This document shows, piece after piece, positions 12,402-23,368 of a DNA stretch of 64,000 nucleotides. Position 1 is the stretch's first letter; the number at the start of each line of letters is the position of its first letter. The DNA lies in the NCBI GenBank assembly GCA_036365515.1, contig CM070876.1, forward strand, positions 101,432,310 to 101,496,309, written 5' to 3'. The notes beneath the pieces are model-generated. The model worked only from the letters and a program-made list of their open reading frames with translations. It was not told where the DNA came from and made no database searches. The stretch is from Torymus aiolomorphi. Taxonomy: Eukaryota > Arthropoda > Insecta > Hymenoptera > Torymidae. A program made the translations under genes and the position numbers.

Positions 12402-12854
12402 TTGGTATATCAAGGAGAACAAGATATTGTAAGACCTAAAGAGATATGGGAAGCACTGATACTAACATTACCCGATAAGGTCACGATCAGAACACCCGAT
12501 ATAACTACCGATCTTCACCCGCGTGTTGTCATTCAACGCCATGTAACAGAGTGCCCGGTTATCATTACTAATATGTTGCCATTAGAATGCCTCGGTAAGC
12601 AACCTCAAGCTCCAAGCCATTGTTGCATTAATTTAGAAAACATGCGTTATTTGAATAACTATGACACGACAGAACCACCAAGATTATACGAAGCAACCAT
12701 CCTATGTAAACCAAGAACTTGCCTGGAGAATAATTTTGTTACCTGTCACCATTTTCAGGTACAAACATATGCCATCCCTATGTCTCTCAATGTGGGCAGT
12801 AACATGCATGTTCCCGTCGCTGTGAAACGATCACCTAGCATCCGCAATAAATAA
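12402..12854 (+). CDS. Unrecognised Cys-containing ORF downstream of gag
   Basis: A 150-codon open frame in the LTR element's interior, just after the gag-like ORF and partly overlapping a shadow frame. It has about nine cysteines, including a CC pair and several CxnC pairs. I see no protease DTG/DSG, no reverse-transcriptase YxDD and no integrase HHCC. The start is uncertain: the annotated first codon is not preceded by an obvious context, and the frame may be an internal piece of a larger broken gene. It could be the tail of gag or a remnant of pol or env; I cannot choose. Confidence 0.35.
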   Translation: MVYQGEQDIVRPKEIWEALILTLPDKVTIRTPDITTDLHPRVVIQRHVTECPVIITNMLPLECLGKQPQAPSHCCINLENMRYLNNYDTTEPPRLYEATILCKPRTCLENNFVTCHHFQVQTYAIPMSLNVGSNMHVPVAVKRSPSIRNK

Positions 12855-13515
12855 AGTTATCCGAAGGAATACCTGTCATATTCATAGGTGTCATGAGGAC
12901 GACTATTTTGATATAAAGTCTCTTAGCCAGTTGGAGAATCTAATACCTGTTCTTCAAAGAGCCTCCTCCAATCCGCGAAGTGGGACTGATACTCGACTTG
13001 AATATCCGAACTTCAAGTACCGAAAAAAAAGAAAAAAAAGGGGGGGATTTCTATAAAATTCTCTCGTATAACACTATCGTTCCAACAATGGTGGTAGTTA
13101 CTATAAATATATGTGTCGCTGCGCTTCGGACTGTAGATAATGTAATCCTGTAACAACCCTGCATTTACATACCTATATGTTTATGTAACATTGTGTCCTC
13201 GCGTAGATTGTCTACAATCCGGCCTCTTTCCCGTATGTCTCCAGAATTCACGTCGCGAAAGAATAAGACAGTTGGACGCGCAAACCCAGATTGACGCTCG
13301 TGTAATCGTCGGAACCTTCCTATCCGAACAGACTCAAGACTTACAGATTGTTTCCCCTCTAGGCAGGATTATCGCGTCGTGTCCAAAGTCTAGTCGCGTT
13401 TCTACCCTTTCGGTCAACCTACGGCTTCATCCTTTTACTTCCGTCCATCCGTTCTCTTCCTTCTCACACAGCCATCGATGTTTAACGCTCTGTCACCCCT
13501 TTTGACCCATATGAG

Positions 13516-13833
13516 ATGTATCCCGAGTTCCATTCCGTTTTCAACGAGGCCAAACTCATCTATAAGGTGACCGAGCTTAGTAATCACGTAGAGCTTCTTG
13601 ACGCTGAGCTTCGTTGGATCAAAGAAGAGTTGAGAATAGAAAGGAATCAACGACTAATCTCAGGAGAGATCGCCCACAAGGTCCATATCAAAACAAGCGA
13701 AATAGGAAGATATGTCGGCATCTGGGTGGGACGGACTAGGAGAGACCTAGATGACCTGCATCAACGGGTTACAACCCTAGAATCTGAAATAGATCAACTG
13801 ACCTCCCGTCTAAGCACTCTCCGCCTAGATTAA
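13516..13833 (+). CDS. Coiled-coil protein of the LTR element
   Basis: A 105-residue open frame predicted to be mostly helical. Heptad-like spacing of Leu, Ile and Val runs through two stretches, residues 12-45 and 72-104 (DDLHQRVTTLESEIDQL). Highly charged, with no membrane segment, signal peptide or Cys/His cluster. It sits between gag and the env-like start, where pol would normally lie. A 40-codon copy of its beginning is present at 10640. No function is assigned. Its strong heptads suggest self-association; it could equally be a relic of a helical part of another polyprotein. Confidence 0.5.
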   Translation: MYPEFHSVFNEAKLIYKVTELSNHVELLDAELRWIKEELRIERNQRLISGEIAHKVHIKTSEIGRYVGIWVGRTRRDLDDLHQRVTTLESEIDQLTSRLSTLRLD

Positions 13834-13870
13834 CGTAACTTCAATTAGGTTCCTCTTGCTTGTCTCCACT

Positions 13871-14944
13871 ATGCGTCTCCTACTCTCTATTATGCTTGTA
13901 TGCGCGAGAAAGCTTGCTTCTGCAGGACCTTACTACGAGATAACGCCCATTAAGACGAATCCAGGCATATATTACGAATGAATACGGCCGATGCGAGTTC
14001 AAAAGGGAAGCTAAGGGTACATCCGAAATTACTGCGGCATGACACCATTCAGAAGATCATTAACGATGTACGGCAATCAGAGAACGATGTGGATCTCCCC
14101 ATTCCCTCGCAGTATGCGAGAGTGGAAGAGATCGCGAAAATAGCTACTATCGATGCTACCTACCACTAGGGCCGAGTAATCGCAAGTCTGACCCTCCCCT
14201 TGATCGAGAGGACAGGTTATGACTTAGCGATTACACTCCGTCGCTATTCCACAAGGGTAATCCTCGCTACCTAGCGGCCCAACGGCCTACATTATCTCAG
14301 AATACGATCATCTTGCGTTGAGTAAGGATCAACAAAGGTACCTTAAACTCAACCAACACCACTTACAAGAGCATCTATATACCCATTACGGATATATTTG
14401 TTCACCCCAATCCATAACCTTTAACGCCGTATCTCAGAAGCAATGTGAAACCGAGATGTTGATCAACTCGAGCAAGGGTGCACTTGCCCTCTGTACAGTC
14501 ATTGTGAGGATGGATCCGTCCACTCAGTGGACGTATTTAGCCACGGACGGTAGTTGGCTATATTCAACCACAATTAGCGAGCCCCTCAGAATCTCCTGTC
14601 CGGGGCAAAATTATCAAACCATAACCCTCACGAGAGTAGGGATCCTACGACTAGCAGAGAGATACACAGCTCGAACGACCCACGTCATTCTGGCATCAAA
14701 TACTATCCGCTCATCTAAAATCCAATGTCTCTATGATCCGGACCTCTCACTAAATATCATGCACTTGTACCCTGAGTTCAAAACCCATAATTCCACCAAC
14801 CTCGGAACGAACGAGGCCTTTGTTCAGACAGCCTGGTCTCAGACGCATCTTTGGGGACAGAAAAAGGAGTCCCTACATACGATAATATCACTGGGATCGC
14901 TTTGCAGACTCCAAAATGACCTCGACAACTCCAAAAGAAAATAA
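13871..14944 (+). pseudogene. Envelope-like glycoprotein remnant (errantivirus/F-type pattern)
   Basis: 13871 opens a frame starting MRLLLSIMLVCARKLASAG, a good signal peptide, followed by YEITPIKTNPGIYYE, the opening pattern of insect errantivirus Env proteins. A TGA ends it at 13979-13981. 13978-14169 continues open in another frame. 14318-14944 (208 codons) has the cysteine spacing and text of the Env ectodomain: a CSP start, a C----L step, W--L and WLYS, a second C, then ITLTRVGILRLAE. No furin site, fusion peptide or transmembrane anchor was found after 14944. The gene is therefore broken by at least one stop and frame changes and is probably 3'-truncated. Such proteins belong to LTR elements able to form enveloped particles; this copy is not functional as it stands. 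Confidence 0.5.
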
Positions 14945-17261
14945 CGAAGTCGAAATCACCTATAACAAGGACTCTACCTTAGGCTGACTTCTGTCGTGCT
15001 TCCAAAAAGCTGGCCCTATTGTAGCCATAAAAACTGTCTCGGAGACCTTAACGTCTCAAAAGGTCATTATCTCGTTCAAAACAAGAAGAGCATGCCAAAA
15101 AGGCCGAACAGAAGAAGGATTTGTGGTTGCTAGAAACTTGTCTTGAGTCTGATACATCGGCCATTGACGCAAGTAAGGAAAGAACTCCACCAAGAATTAG
15201 ATCCGAAATCCATGTGGTGTCCCATCATCCGAACGCCACGAAGATTGATGAATGCCGAGTATTCTGCCAATTGCCCTGGTCTTCTAAGAGGCTCATACCA
15301 AAAGATAAGACCTATGCTGAAAAGTTAGTAGAGGAGAATTTCTTCCAACACTTTGCTCAATTTGGACCCATGTAATACTGCTACACTATCAAAGACCTTG
15401 GTGACAGACTATCCCACGGATTCGTTCGTTACTTTAACCGTAACGATGCATTGCGTGCCCAGCAACGGAGCATATGCTATAACGAACCAACTACTAGAAA
15501 TTATCCACATTCCTTGTGGAAGGACCATCGATCGACGCAATCCAATGCTACATGATGCAACTTGCCAACGCCAAATGAGCTTAAACAAGAATATTCTTGG
15601 ACTTCCGCTGCAATTAACATAAAAAAGATATATATATATATTTTTTTTTTTATATCCAAACTCTTACTAAATTACCTATCCCTAACCTTAGAATTACCTA
15701 ACATATATCTCTACAATATCCAAATTAATAAAATCTTTATTCTCTGGTTCTCCTTTAGATAATCGCACTTACACCATTCAACTGATATCAGCAAGCCGCT
15801 GGCCTGCCCGCAATCGAGGCCCCAATCAACTAGGCGAATAGGAAACAGAAATAAGGGCCGTGTCGCTGTTCAATAGATACCGGCGTGCCACAGGGTTGCC
15901 CGCCATTGAAGATCGCGCCGTTGAAGGACAAGGGGAGGAGGATAACACCGCACGGGTCGATGTCGCTGAGAATCTAGTAGAAAGGCCATCGGCCTACGGA
16001 TTTACTCTTTGAAACCCGATGAGAATAACTTTCGAACCGCTATCATTATATATGAGGATATGCGATCGACCCCTACGCTTCGCTCCATCATTGAAAAGGA
16101 ACGACCGATAGAGATTTCCACTCCCATGTGAGATGGGAATCGGGTGTCAATTTATGTCTCATTTGAAACCGTCGACCGCTGTATAATGGTAATAATGAAA
16201 TATCTAAAGTGGGCCTACGTAGAAGAGGATGAAGATGAAAGTGAAGAGTTAAGCGACGGCATTTCGAGGGCTGACGAGCATACAACCGTTTTCTCCGATC
16301 AAGTAAGAAGGCCCACGTCATTAAAGGCCATAACGGGTGGCCCCAGAGATCCACAAGAAATATGGGAAGCCCGACGATTGGCCAAGATGGAGAACCGACG
16401 AGGAAAATGGTGGGAACATGCCGACGGCCTCCAGATCAATATCCTTATTCGCATTCAAGCGGCGGAAACAACCGCATTAATCTATTTTTGTTAATTTGGG
16501 CATATTGACTATCACCAAACCCTGCCAGTGGGCCACCGAGGAGTACATCAAAATCTTCATAAAATATTTTCGAAAGTGCAGATAGGGCAGTAAAGGAAGC
16601 CGACCCACGCTACGGCGTCCGACGTTCTAATCCCCCTATTCTCTCTAAAAACCAACGGCTATACTGGTCCCACCCCCTTTGTCGAAGGAACGTCAGTTAT
16701 CGCCTGTATGAAAACCACGAGCGAGTATGCCAATGGCAGGTGGGTCAAGAAACCCGCACACATGGGCTCTGTGGTCGGCTAGTGAGGAAACGAAGCTTCA
16801 ACCGGCATTGCGCCATGTGATCAAGTCCTTAGACTATGCGGGACCTACACGAAACCGGCCAGCCGATAACACGACGCCACAGAGAGCACTTCTACCCAGA
16901 CCATGGGGGTAGATGAACTCACAACGGCTACTTCCACCTTCTCGATTAACCCAAGGTTCGACGACGAAGCTGATTACCATACGCCGGACTTATCCCAGGA
17001 TGATGACATCCAAGCACCAGAGGGAGAAGCCATGTGCATCCTCCAGTAGACTTTTATTTTATATATATCCTTCAAACCCTTCGAATAAATAAACCACCTT
17101 ATTTCTGAGAAATAAATGTAAAATACTTTTTCCCCAACCCCTTTGCAATCCTATTACCTCGAAGTCGTACCGGACTTAAACCAGCCACCAGTAGTACTCT
17201 CTCACACACCTAGTGACGCGCCCCATTATTGCCGAGGACGGCAACATTCTCAAGAAGGGGG
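14945..17261 (+). other. Degenerate 3' part of the LTR element
   Basis: Several open frames of 60-116 codons (for example 15121-15375, 16144-16494) show no domain I recognise. The 16144 frame has an acidic stretch (EEDEDESEE). This part is more GC-balanced than the surrounding genome, suggesting former coding sequence now decayed. It ends in the purine tract at 17252-17261. Confidence 0.45.
17252..17261 (+). promoter_or_regulatory. Polypurine tract before the right LTR
   Basis: AAGAAGGGGG lies directly against the start of the downstream LTR (TGTTGTTACG). In LTR elements this tract primes plus-strand DNA synthesis. It supports the plus-strand orientation of the element. Confidence 0.7.
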
Positions 17262-17264
17262 TGT

Positions 17265-17876
17265 TGTTACGTGACGCATCTTTTACTAAGAGTTTTTATT
17301 TTTCGCATATTTGTTCAACTAAAATTCAAACCCGGGCCCAAGTACGATTCACATAAAGAGAAAAAAATGTGCTCTGAGCGGCTGAAGTTAGTCAAGGCCA
17401 CGAAGTGCTTATTCTTTTCCACGCGCAATCAGTGAAATATAACACCCTCTTCCGACCAAGCGCAGGGGGGAGGTAAATGCAACGAAGTTTCTGAAGCTGA
17501 CCACACAGCAACAGCTAGTCGACGCACGCGAGCGAAGAACTGCTCGACGCGGCCACAATACATCGAGGGCAGCACCGCCTGGGCCCGTTACCCGCAAACT
17601 TGCTTACCGATCCCATCTGAATGTATGAGTGCGAGAGAGACAGAGTGAATGCGAAGCAGAGGAGGAAAATGCGCGCGCCAGCCGAGTGAAGAGGGCCGAA
17701 AAATTAGAGTAGTTTGAACTCCCGAAGGAATAAGTCGCACAAATAGATTCGCTTAAAACAAAGAAAAGTATAAAGGCCACGGCTCCTCGATCAATTTTTA
17801 TTTCATAGCTTCCTATTCGTGTTACAAAACAGCCAAAATTTATAAACAAGAAAAAGGAAATACAGATATATATATA
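17265..17876 (+). repeat. Right LTR of the 12-kb element (3' end cut)
   Basis: Direct copy of 5911-6520. It ends in ACAGATATATATATA, where the palindromic transposon begins (CACGGTGACCC at 17877). Because that insertion lies in a TA run, any remaining LTR bases and the target duplication are lost or beyond recognition. Confidence 0.85.
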
Positions 17877-18516
17877 CACGGTGACCCATTTTAATCGCTA
17901 CACCCGGATTTTTCGGATCCTAAGGCAGATAGGAAAAAATGATTCAGACAAAAGATGTAGGGGACGAAGGGGGCCAAACGATGGTCTTAACAGCTTTGAC
18001 CTTGAACTTGACCTTCAAGGTTATTTCAAGGTCAAGTGGTTTTTTTTAATAGGAACACCTATTTTTGACCCCGGATTCGGAAAGAGCGGGAAATTTTACG
18101 TTCAAAATCATATTGAGACATTTTTTTTCAAGGTCATTTCAAGGTCATTTCAAGGCCAAATGAAGGTCGAACTCCGAAAAATCCATTTTAAGTCGTTTTT
18201 TCCATGAGTCACAGGCTTAAGTGGTTCAAACTGATCGTAGGTTTAATAGGGAAACCCACACACCCAAAACTTTCACATCCTAGTAAACAAATATCAAACT
18301 TGCACATCCGAACCCCATGCTCTTCATAGCCTCACATGCTAAACTGTTACACCAGACATCCCCCAGTCCCACACATCTCTACCCCATGTCTGATGTTTGT
18401 TTAACGGAAACTTATCTATACAAGATCATTAATGCTTCTGTTGTAAATGTGTCAACCTTACGTTTAGCGCTACCCAGAAACAACGACGTGGACGTAGTAA
18501 GGATTGTTTCCTTTGG

Positions 18517-18846
18517 GGTGCTTGATTAAAGTGAGTCCCCTTGCCTCTCACTGTTCAGGGTGCTTGATTTAAGTGAGTCCCTTCGCCTCTCACTGATCGG
18601 GGTGCTTGATTAAAGTGAGTTCCCTTGCCTCTCACTGTTCAGGGTGCTTGATTTAAGTGAGTCCCTTCGCCTCTCACTGATCGGGGTGTTTGATTAAAGT
18701 GAGTCCCCTTGCCTCTCACTGTTCAGGGTGCTTGATTTAAGTGAGTCCCTTCGCCTCTCACTGATCGGGGTGCTTGATTAAAGTGAGTCCCCTTGCCTCT
18801 CACTGTTCAGGGTGCTTGATTTAAGTGAGTCCCTTCGCCTCTCACT
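18517..18846 (-). repeat. 82-bp tandem array in left arm (~4 copies)
   Basis: Each unit is a pair of similar half-units, GTGCTTGATTAAAGTGAGTC with CTTGCCTCTCACTGTTCAGG, and GTGCTTGATTTAAGTGAGTC with CTTCGCCTCTCACTGATCGG. The array lies between the transposon end and the 3' side of the left transposase. Units abut directly without unique spacers. Confidence 0.95.
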
Positions 18847-18857
18847 TATGTGTTTAT

Positions 18858-19889
18858 CTAACCTCGAAGAACATGTTCGAAATTACGACCATTTGCTTCC
18901 AGGCACATAGTCAAACGCCTTTGGAAGTGGCGAACGGTGTTTAGCAAAGTTTGCCTTGGAATGGCAGCGCATGCTCGACGAATTCTGTCCATCATGTCTA
19001 CTCTTGTGGTGGGCCTTTCCTCAAAAACGGCATTTTTTAAATACCCCCATAAGTAAAAATCTGGTAATGTAAGATCTGGTGAGCAAGCAGGCCATTCAAC
19101 CGGACCACCTCGACCAATCCATCTGTTACCATACTGTTCATTCAAAAAAGTCCTGACAATTCGCCACATTCTTCGTCGCGTTTCTAAGTCAACATCTTCC
19201 ATCAATACAGGTAGTTCATCTCTTATTAGCGTTAAGTACGTGTGTTGTTTAACATTTTCTTCGAAAAAATAAGGGCCAATCACACATCCATTAATAATCC
19301 CACACCATACCATAATACTCCATCGACTTTGATGGTTTACAGTTCTGACCCAATGAGGATTAACATCAGACCAGTAATGACAATTATGTCTATTCAATTC
19401 CCCATCACTTTGAAATTTTGCCTCATCAGAAAAAAGAACAAAATTAAAAAAGTCTGGATCATTTTCTATCATTTGTAAAGCCCATTGGCAAAACACAATA
19501 CGCTGTTGAAAATGAGCAAACTGTAGCTCTTGGACCAGAGTAATATGATACGCATGATATCTAAGCACCTTCATAATTCTTAAAAATGTACTTTTTGGAA
19601 GACCGATTTCCCTTTCGATTCGACGAGCGCTTATCTGTGGGTCAAGATGAATTATTGCCAGAATAGTCACAACCCGATTATCATTTTCATCATATTGATG
19701 GCGCCTACGTTGACGAACCATGTGTCTACCACGAGCTCTTTGAGTTAAACGTCTGATAGCCATAGCGTCAGGGTGTCGTCTGTCTGGATAGCGTTCAGCA
19801 TAAATTCTTGCCGCAGCACGATAATTACTTCGGCTTTCTCCTAAAGCCAACATCATGTCAACGATCTCGTTGGGCGGATAGTCAGCCAT
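18858..19889 (-). pseudogene. Left-arm DDE transposase, open but missing a catalytic Asp
   Basis: A 343-residue uninterrupted frame starting MADYPPNEIVDMM. Residues 1-55 form the helix-turn-helix seen in many insect proteins of this group (YAERYPDRRHPDAMAIRRL). A second HTH follows, with EREIGLPKSTFLRIMK. The catalytic core shows the first Asp in FSDEAKFQSDGE, WSIMVWCGII, and the third in SPDLTLPDFYLWG. Compared with the right-arm copy, 33 bases are missing in frame. That removes LQQDGATPHFA and with it the second catalytic Asp (MW is joined straight to RIVRT). The protein could still be made and bind DNA but should not cut. The start at 19889 keeps the whole N-terminal domain and is identical to the right-arm start. 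Confidence 0.85.
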
Positions 19890-20314
19890 TTCAGAGCCAG
19901 CTATTAATTACTATTAAATTTGAATAGTGAAATGGTATAAAAAATATTAATAATTATAATATTTGCCCGTATACGGTCGCGACCAAAAAAGAAAAATGTT
20001 CCTAAATTATGGTAACTTTATCTGACTAAGTGTATTTGCCAAAAGTACTCCGATTGTCACACTTTTGTAATTGTAAGTTTTATAATAAAGTAATAATCAT
20101 TAAATTATTTCTAATTTGAACTGCACATAATACTAAAACTTGTTTTATTTTAAATATTGTGAGTTATTGCCGTTCAAACTTGAGAAATACTAATATTGAT
20201 AATGTAATCATTAAAGGCACATTTACAAATAATTTCTGTTCCGTCAAGATTTTTGTACAAAAAAGAAATGTTGTATCTTTATTCTTTTGAAAGTTATGAC
20301 TTTTCTTTTTAAAC

Positions 20315-20374
20315 TTATTTATTCTTTTGAAAGTTATGAGTAGATTAAAGATATGAGCTGTAAAAAAATGTCAT
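20315..20374. other. Unique core at the centre of the palindrome
   Basis: The only part of the element lacking an inverted partner. It contains a second copy of TTATTCTTTTGAAAGTTATGA, which otherwise belongs to the arms, suggesting asymmetric breakage and rejoining at the centre. Confidence 0.6.
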
Positions 20375-20799
20375 TGTTTAAAAGAAAAGTCATAACTTTC
20401 AAAAGAATAAAGATACAACATTTCTTTTTTGTACAAAAATCTTGACGGAACAGAAATTATTTGTAAATGTGCCTTTAATGATTACATTATCAATATTAGT
20501 ATTTCTCAAGTTTGAACAGCAATAATTCACAATATTTAAAATAAAACAAGTTTTACTATTATGTGCAGTTCAAATTAGAAATAATTTAATGATTATTACT
20601 TTATTATAAAACTTACAATTACAAAAGTGTGACAATCGGAGTACTTTTGGCAAATACTCTTAGTCAGATAAAGTTACCATAATTTAGGAACATTTTTCTT
20701 TTTTGGTCGCGACCGTATACGGGCAAATATTATAATTATTAATATTTTTTATACCATTTCACTATTCAAATTTAATAGTAATTAATAGCTGGTTCTGAA

Positions 20800-21860
20800 A
20801 TGGCTGACTATCCGCCCAACGAGATCGTTGACATGATGTTGGCTTTAGGAGAAAGCCGAAGTAATTATCGTGCTGCGGCAAGAATTTATGCTGAACGCTA
20901 TCCAGACAGACGACACCCTGACGCTATGGCTATCAGACGTTTAACTCAAAGAGCTCTGTGGACACATGGTTCGTCAACGTAGGCGCCATCAATATGATGA
21001 AAATGATAATCGGGTTGTGACTATTCTGGCAATAATTCATCTTGACCCACAGATAAGCGCTCGTCGAATCGAAAGGGAAATCGGTCTTCCAAAAAGTACA
21101 TTTTTAAGAATTATGAAGGGGCTTAGATATCATGCGTATCATATTACTCTGGTCCAAGAGCTACAGTTTGCTCATTTTCAACAGCGTATTGTGTTTTGCC
21201 AATGGGCTTTACAAATGATAGAAAATGATCCAGACTTCTTTAATTTTGTTCTTTTTTCTGATGAGGCAAAATTTCAAAGTGATGGGGAATTGAATAGACA
21301 TAATTGTCATTACTGGTCTGATGTTAATCTTCATTGGGTCAGAACTGTAAACCATCAAAGACGATGGAGTATTATGGTATGGTGTGGGATTATTAATGGA
21401 TGTGATTGGCCCTTATTTTTTCGAAGAAAATGTTAATCAACACACGTACTTAACGCTAATAAGAGATGAACTACCTGTATTGATGGAAGATGTTGACTTA
21501 GAAACGCGACGAAGAATGTGGCTCCAGCAGGACGGCGCAACACCACATTTCGCTCGAATTGTCAGGACTTTTTTGAATGAGCAGTATGGTAACAGATGGA
21601 TTGGTCGAGGTGGTCCGGTTGAATGGCCTGCTTGCTCACCAGATCTTACATCACCAGATTTTTACTTATGGGGGTATTTAAAAAATGCCGTTTTTGAGGA
21701 AAGGCCCACCACAAGAGTAGACATGATGGACAGAATTCGTCGAGCATGCGCTGCCATTCCAAGGCAAACTTTGCTAAACACCGTTCGCCACTTCCAAAGG
21801 CGTTTGACTATGTGCCTGGAAGCAAATGGTCGTAATTTCGAACATTTTCTTCGAGGTTAG
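20800..21860 (+). pseudogene. Right-arm DDE transposase, two frameshifts, catalytic residues present
   Basis: Opposed copy of the left-arm gene, in three overlapping frames: 20800-20982 (N-terminal HTH), 20966-21436 (second HTH and first catalytic Asp) and 21384-21860 (rest of the core). The first break follows RRLTQRA, where a base is lost before the MVRQRRR step. The second follows GIINGC, where two bases are missing relative to the left copy. The segment deleted on the left is kept here: QQDGATPHFA carries the second Asp. Counting from it, 41 residues precede the final Asp of SPDLTSPDFYLWG, a DD41D spacing. As it stands, no full-length protein can be made. Confidence 0.85.
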
Positions 21861-21870
21861 ATAAACACAT

Positions 21871-22370
21871 AAGTGAGAGGCGAAGGGACTCACTTAAATC
21901 AAGCACCCTGAACAGTGAGAGGCAAGGGAACTGACTTTAATCAAGCACCCCGATCAGTGAGAGGCGAAGAGACTCACTTAAATCAAGCATCCTGAACAGT
22001 GAGAGGCAAGGGGACTCACTTTAATCAAGCACCCCGATCAGTGAGAGGCGAAGGGACTCACTTAAATCAAGCACCCTGAACAGTGAGAGGCAAGGGGACT
22101 CACTTTAATCAAGCACCCCGATCAGTGAGAGGCGAAGGGACTCACTTAAATCAAGCACCCTGAACAGTGAGAGGCAAGGGAACTCACTTTAATCAAGCAC
22201 CCCGATCAGTGAGAGGCGAAGGGACTCACTTAAATCAAGCACCCTGAACAGTGAGAGGCAAGGGAACTCACTTTAATCAAGCACCCCGATCAGTGAGAGG
22301 CGAAGGGACTCACTTAAATCAAGCACCCTGAACAGTGAGAGGCAAGGGGACTCACTTTAATCAAGCACCC
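21871..22370 (+). repeat. 82-bp tandem array in right arm (~6 copies)
   Basis: Inverted counterpart of the array at 18517-18846, with about two extra units. Its half-units read AGTGAGAGGCGAAGGGACTC and AGTGAGAGGCAAGGGGACTC. Confidence 0.95.
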
Positions 22371-22999
22371 CAAAGGAAACAATCCTTACTACGTCCACGT
22401 CGTTGTTTCTGGGTAGCGCTAAACGTAAGGTTGACACATTTACAACAGAAGCTTTAATGATCTTGAAATTTCCGTTAAACAAACATCAGACATGGGGTAG
22501 AGATGTGTGGGACTGGGGGATGTCTGGTGTAACAGTTTAGCATGTGAGGCTATGAAGAGCATGGGGTTCGGATGTGCAAGTTTGATATTTGTTTACTAGG
22601 ATGTGAAAGTTTTGGGTGTGTGGGTTTCCCTATTAAACCTACGATCAGTTTGAACCACTTAAGCCTGTGACTCATGGAAAGAACGACTTAAAATGGATTT
22701 TTCGGAGTTCGACCTTCATTTGGCCTTGAAATGACCTTGAAATGACCTTGAAAAAAAATGTCTCAATATGATTTTGAACGTAAAATTTCCCGCTCTTTCC
22801 GAATCCGGGGTCAAAAATAGGTGTTCCTATTAAAGAAAACCACTTGACCTTGAAATAACCTTGAAGGTCAAGTTCAAGGTCAAAGCTGTTAGGACCATCG
22901 TTTGGCCCCCTTCGTCCCCTACAACTTTTGTCTGAATCATTTTTTCCTATCTGTCTTAGGATCCGAAAAATCCGGGTGTAGCGATTAAAATGGGTCACC

Positions 23000-23002
<3 letters not shown>

Positions 23003-23077
<75 letters not shown>
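23003..23077. repeat. (TA)n microsatellite at the transposon/Maverick junction
   Basis: About 74 bp of pure TA directly after the right end of the palindromic transposon. The TA target of the transposon lies in this run or in the TA run on the left side. Confidence 0.97.
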
Positions 23078-23080
<3 letters not shown>

Positions 23081-23089
23081 TCTATAACG

Positions 23090-23368
23090 TTAGTTCCCAG
23101 GACCCCATGTTACTGTATACCTATACGTGACTAAAGAAATAGACTATACCACTATAGGTGGTAGTCCATAGCTATCGAAAAAGGTACCTCTTGCATGGTC
23201 GTCTATCTAAAAAGCCACCCAGTGAGAGCCGGGCTTGTCTGATGTGTCGAGATTTGCAACAATTGCCGCTGGCTGGCTCAAGCGACTTGGGATGTGATCG
23301 ACCGCGTAAACGCCGATCGAATTAGCAGAGAGCTCACTGATGGCTCGTGTTATTTCATACGTGTTCAT
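23090..23368 (-). pseudogene. Maverick adenain-type cysteine protease, N-terminal part
   Basis: Starts at the Met of MNTYEITRAI (23368). The first 50 codons match Maverick proteases of the adenovirus-protease fold, which mature capsid proteins: GVYAVDHIP, then AAIVANLDTSDKPGSHWVAF with the catalytic His in SHWVAF. A TAG follows immediately (about 23207). The same frame then continues with the expected text FFDSYGLPP, so the stop is a point lesion. After about 23150 the similarity fades, and the region with the catalytic Cys is absent before the TA tract. Dead by both the stop and the truncation. Confidence 0.75.

Larger units (their letters stand above)
17877..23002. mobile_element. Palindromic IS630/Tc1/mariner-type transposon, 5.1 kb
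   Basis: The ends are perfect inverted copies (CACGGTGACCC...GGGTCACCGTG) flanked on both sides by TA, the target used by this superfamily. The inverted repeats are enormous: the left arm (17877 to about 20314) and right arm (about 20375-23002) each contain a terminal region, a satellite-like array, a complete transposase gene and its flank, around a unique core of about 60 bp. The arms are near-identical. The right arm is about 190 bp longer, explained mainly by two more 82-bp satellite units and by a 33-bp deletion in the left transposase. It is either a fused head-to-head dimer or an element with gene-length terminal repeats. Confidence 0.9.

Noticed and set aside
12238..12432. P-loop-like text (GDPYGKCQLL) in a frame overlapping gag
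   Set aside because: Lies in a shadow frame of the gag-like ORF and lacks a GKT/GKS step or Walker B.
18517..18846. CRISPR-like array of regularly spaced repeats
   Set aside because: Units abut directly with no unique spacers, the array is mirrored in the other arm of a transposon, and the genome is eukaryotic. No Cas genes are present.
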